Below, one piece after another: positions 60,901 through 64,000 of a DNA stretch of 64,000 bases (its first letter is position 1; each line of letters begins with the position of its first letter). Made by a program: the position numbers and the translations under genes. The stretch comes from Bradysia coprophila (taxonomy: Eukaryota > Arthropoda > Insecta > Diptera > Sciaridae). Under the pieces are notes generated by a model. It was not told where the DNA came from, ran no database searches, and was given only the letters and a program-made list of their open reading frames with translations. The stretch spans positions 7,596,001 through 7,660,000 of the forward strand of contig NW_023503493.1 in assembly GCF_014529535.1 (NCBI RefSeq), written 5' to 3'.

Positions 60901-60966
60901 ATGTTAAAAGTAATGAAGTAACAGAACCCGATGCGATACTTTGAACAAAAGACGTAGCAGATTTCA
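60901..60966 (-). repeat. Bipartite dispersed repeat, copy n
   Basis: The minus strand has AAATCTGCTACGTCTTTTGT, linker, then GGTTCTGTTACTTCATTACT and TTTAACAT. Confidence 0.6.
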
Positions 60967-60969
60967 GTG

Positions 60970-62230
60970 ATTATGTAGCGATATGTTTGCAATTTCTGGA
61001 AGCTTAAAATTTTAATAACACGAAATTGTGTGGATCGTTTTCTACTTTAATACGCGAGGTTGACACCGAACCAAACTTTTAATCATTAAGGTGTTCTTCT
61101 AAAACTTTGCCAAGTACAAGTCTTATCTTAAATTTAAGACTCACAAATGACGTCAAAATTTTTAATAAATAAATGTTTATTTACGGTACCACAGGTAGAC
61201 AACCTATAAGCCAAATTTTATCTAATTAGTGGATGTGGTTCGTGTAAACCCAAAATAAATTTCTTCAACTGAAACAATATAACTTAAGTCGATATACCAT
61301 CGGAAATGTTCTCAGTGTCATATATATTTATGAACCGCAAAAACATACAAATCCAAATTGAATTCGAAATTTTGTTGCCATTTTGCCGTTCGAAAAAAAA
61401 TGTAATGTGGTTCAACTAACAATGTCATGATTGTAATCTTTGGATGATTATGTTACGATTATATGAACACACGATATATACAAAAAAAAAGTTCTTCTGT
61501 ACAACCAAAGATATATGATCTGGTTCCGTGCAGATTTCGTATTTTATTAGTGAATTAAATCGACGGCTCTGTAATTTTTAATTTTTATTTTCTCGAACGT
61601 TTGCATTGTTTCGGTAATTTTATTAATTTATCTGCAAAGTTCAGACATTAATTATTTTTTGATTTATTTGGATGGCAACTCATTCCGAGTATAATTAGTT
61701 ATAAATGAACTCCTTCTGTGTTAAAAATTGTTGCTTGGGTAAAAATACCTAATTAGGTTGAACGGAAGAGACGATTTATTTGAATGTTTACAGGCCCTCA
61801 TAAATAAGAATAGTATCGGCTAAGACTCGCTTAGACTACACGAAAGTATGGATGGCATCGCATGACCAATCTATTTACTCTACTTTAACTCCGGATCGAC
61901 ATTAGGTTGTGATTCACAGAAAAATGTAGAAACTCATAGAAAATCCAGAAAATTCAAGATGATAGATCCTCCTTTGACTAGTGTGATCGAAGAGGGCAAA
62001 TTACCTCCTTTCATGTTAATTAAACACGTAAGACTCACCATGCCAATAAGTCTGACTGCTGATTCAAGACATATTCAAGTCAGCATCGAAAGGAACAGAC
62101 TTTGCTGGTAAAATGCGAAGCTACCACAATCACATGACTAAACGATCTGCAATATCAAGTCATTGAATGGAAGCAGAAAGTTCAAGATCTTGATAATCCA
62201 ATAGTTCCACAATTCATGGGTTACATAAGG
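60970..62230. other. No gene recognised
   Basis: AT-rich sequence; nothing supported. Confidence 0.4.
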
Positions 62231-62233
62231 ATA

Positions 62234-62638
62234 CACGGAAAAAAAAGATTTGGAAAGAATTGTTTGCTAGAAATATATTTATAGTTGTGACAAATATATT
62301 TATATTTGTCACAAAATTTCAGGTAATTTGCTTGTCACAATTATATTTAATTATTTGTGACAAATTATTTCAAAATATATTCGTTACAAATATATAAATA
62401 TTTGTAGCAAATATGTAAATATTTGTTACAAATATATTTAATTATTTATGACGAATTATTAAAAAAATATTTGTGGCAAATAATTAAATATATTTCGGAC
62501 AAATATTTATATATTTGTAACGAATATAGTTAATTATTTGCTACAAATGTTTATCTAATATATTCGCCACAAATATTTATATATTCGATACCAATTTTTT
62601 ACATTAAATTGGTATTGAATATTTCTTTTTTTTCCGTG
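62234..62638. mobile_element. 405-bp TA-flanked MITE with ATTTGT palindromes
   Basis: Ends CACGGAAAAAAA and TTTTTTTCCGTG are inverted and flanked by TA on each side, as in mariner-type insertions. The interior is a run of imperfect palindromes of ATTTGTNRCAAAT at roughly 30-bp spacing. Confidence 0.65.
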
Positions 62639-62676
62639 TAGTTCCGAAGGGACGGTTTGACGAGAAAGCACCAAGG

Positions 62677-62996
62677 TGTTGTACTAAACGTATGTTTGGT
62701 CTTAATGGGAATTCCTATCGTTGATCTGGAACAACACAACTATATTAATGATAACTGTTCAGGTAATAATTAAGCTGGCATCACTGCCGAAAGTTTATTC
62801 ACCACACTGTGGTCTCATTGTATTTGGTTCGGTTAGATTTACGATTATTCATTGCCAATCGATGGCTGTACAAGTGAACAAGTCAAAGTTAATACAGAAC
62901 ATTCATTCTCATAGAAAGTTGTTTTTATTGCAAGTCCCACAAGTTCCTATTTCCGAAGGACCCTGATCAAGTCTACATTTGGAAAGAAGTAAAACA
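62677..62996 (+). mobile_element. Candidate 5' long terminal repeat of the BEL/Pao element
   Basis: A TG start (TGTTGTACTAAACG) and a CA end (GTAAAACA) bracket 320 bp that abut the primer-binding site. The 3' LTR lies outside the window, so the left boundary cannot be checked. Confidence 0.35.
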
Positions 62997-63010
62997 TGGT
63001 AGCAGAGCGC
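62997..63010 (+). other. Primer-binding site, initiator tRNA-Met type
   Basis: TGGTAGCAGAGC is the reverse complement of the 3' end of initiator tRNA-Met including CCA (GCTCTGCTACCA). It directly follows the candidate LTR, as expected for minus-strand priming. Confidence 0.65.
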
Positions 63011-63483
63011 AAATAAATTTGGACCTGGACACGCAAAAGATAAGTGAAAATTCGATTGGACGGCTGTACGTTTTGTATTTAGTCTGAAAGCTTGTGGCTA
63101 AGGTTGTGACAAAAACGTTTTGAACATTGGAAAGAGCTTTGAGGAAACATTACCGTTTTAATTAATTGCATTTCGTTGTTCGGGCTAGTTTAAATCGGGG
63201 TCGACTCGACTAGTTGTTCAACGTGGTGTAATTGATTGCTCTAAGGAGTGAGTTTCCATTAAGGTGCGCATGATTTCTAAGCGACAACGAAGGCAACTTG
63301 TGATTGGTACTTAAGGGGGCGTTCAATTTATCTTCGATATTTCCGTATGTGGTTTGAATGCACCGTTTATGAGACGTTTTACGCTGCTGAGTTTATTAAT
63401 TTGTCCACTAAGATTTTCAGCAACTTTGATAAATCTACAATTAAAATTTCGGTAAATTAATAATCGCCACTAGCAAATTAAAA

Positions 63484-64000
63484 ATGAGTTTAACGCAACA
63501 ATTAACTCAACAAAAGCAAATGAATGCACATGTTACGTATTGTAAGGAAGTAAAAGAGGATACATCAGAGAGCGCACTTCAACTGAAACTGGATTTAGTC
63601 AAACGTTTGTACGAAGAATTTGAAGAAAATCAGAAATTGATGGAGGAGGACTGCAAAGGCGATAAAGAATTATTAAAAGCGCAGTACAATGTGCGCAGCC
63701 AATTTGAAGATTCGTATTTCTATTGTCATGTGAAGCTTCAGGATATCATCAAGCTAAGATTGGATTTGGAAAGCGACAAGAGAAGCAAGCAACGAGTGCC
63801 GAATAATGGCGTACCAAGACAGCAAGAGGTTAAGTTACCAAAGATTGAATTGAATCAATTTTCTGGCAATTATGAAGATTGGCCTACATTTCATGATCTT
63901 TTCTCAAGTCTAATTCATGAAAATAAAAGCATAGCCAACGTGCAGAAATTGCACTACCTGAAAACAAATGTCTTAGGTGATGCTGAAAGGTTATTGAGAT
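63484..64000 (+). CDS. gag: BEL/Pao retrotransposon gag (5' part, runs off window)
   Basis: The frame is open from ATG 63,484 to the window edge, 172 codons, so it is partial. Residues 1-105 are charged and probably helical. From residue 117 it has the DUF1759 gag hallmark of BEL/Pao elements: KLPKIELNQFSGNYEDWPTF, then HYLKTNVLGDAERLL. Gag builds the particle of this retrotransposon; protease, reverse transcriptase and integrase are expected downstream. The upstream primer-binding site and untranslated leader of about 470 bases agree. No lesion is visible in this part. Confidence 0.85.
   Translation, partial: MSLTQQLTQQKQMNAHVTYCKEVKEDTSESALQLKLDLVKRLYEEFEENQKLMEEDCKGDKELLKAQYNVRSQFEDSYFYCHVKLQDIIKLRLDLESDKRSKQRVPNNGVPRQQEVKLPKIELNQFSGNYEDWPTFHDLFSSLIHENKSIANVQKLHYLKTNVLGDAERLLR

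Overview
The window looks like AT-rich nuclear DNA of an insect, most likely a dipteran. The evidence is short GT-AG introns (several of 56-66 bp), TATA and initiator promoters, AATAAA signals, insect-type UDP-glycosyltransferases, a DUF1091 gene, a P-element/THAP9-type transposase gene, a BEL/Pao retrotransposon, and many small inverted-repeat elements. No species is assigned. Most genes have small exons and become visible only after splicing by eye.

Layout. 1-1,560: repeat-derived DNA with a cluster of hairpins and a decayed tRNA-like unit. 2.0-13.6 kb: three copies (+, -, +) of a two-exon gene for a small secreted polythreonine peptide. Between copies 1 and 2 lies a seven-exon minus-strand gene for a 973-residue THAP transposase-like protein; its reading frame is open throughout, and three of its exons come from a tandemly repeated exon-intron cassette. 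14.9-19.7 kb: two tandem UDP-glycosyltransferase genes about 3.1 kb apart. The first is intact. The second has the same exon structure but one in-frame stop at codon 280. 19.7-48.4 kb: gene-poor, with many MITE-like and foldback elements. One short minus-strand exon joins a hydrophobic leader to an LSm14-like domain. A palindromic array lies at 36.8 kb, and a 1.2 kb foldback element at 39.5-40.75 kb carries a hAT-like insertion. 48.4-51.0 kb: a four-exon secreted DUF1091 gene (minus). 51-62.6 kb: more repeats, including a GC-rich hAT-like element that holds a copy of the 39.5 kb foldback arm. 62.7-64 kb: the 5' end of a BEL/Pao retrotransposon, with a primer-binding site matching initiator tRNA-Met and a gag frame running off the window.

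Function. No pathway links the genes. The glycosyltransferases fit detoxification or conjugation of small lipophilic compounds in the ER. The polythreonine peptides look like mucin-type secreted products. The DUF1091 product and the LSm14-like product both carry N-terminal secretion-type leaders. The transposase-like gene may be a mobile element or a domesticated gene; no terminal inverted repeats were found around it. A bipartite repeat of about 75 bp occurs at least 14 times across 14-61 kb and is not explained by any family I recognise.
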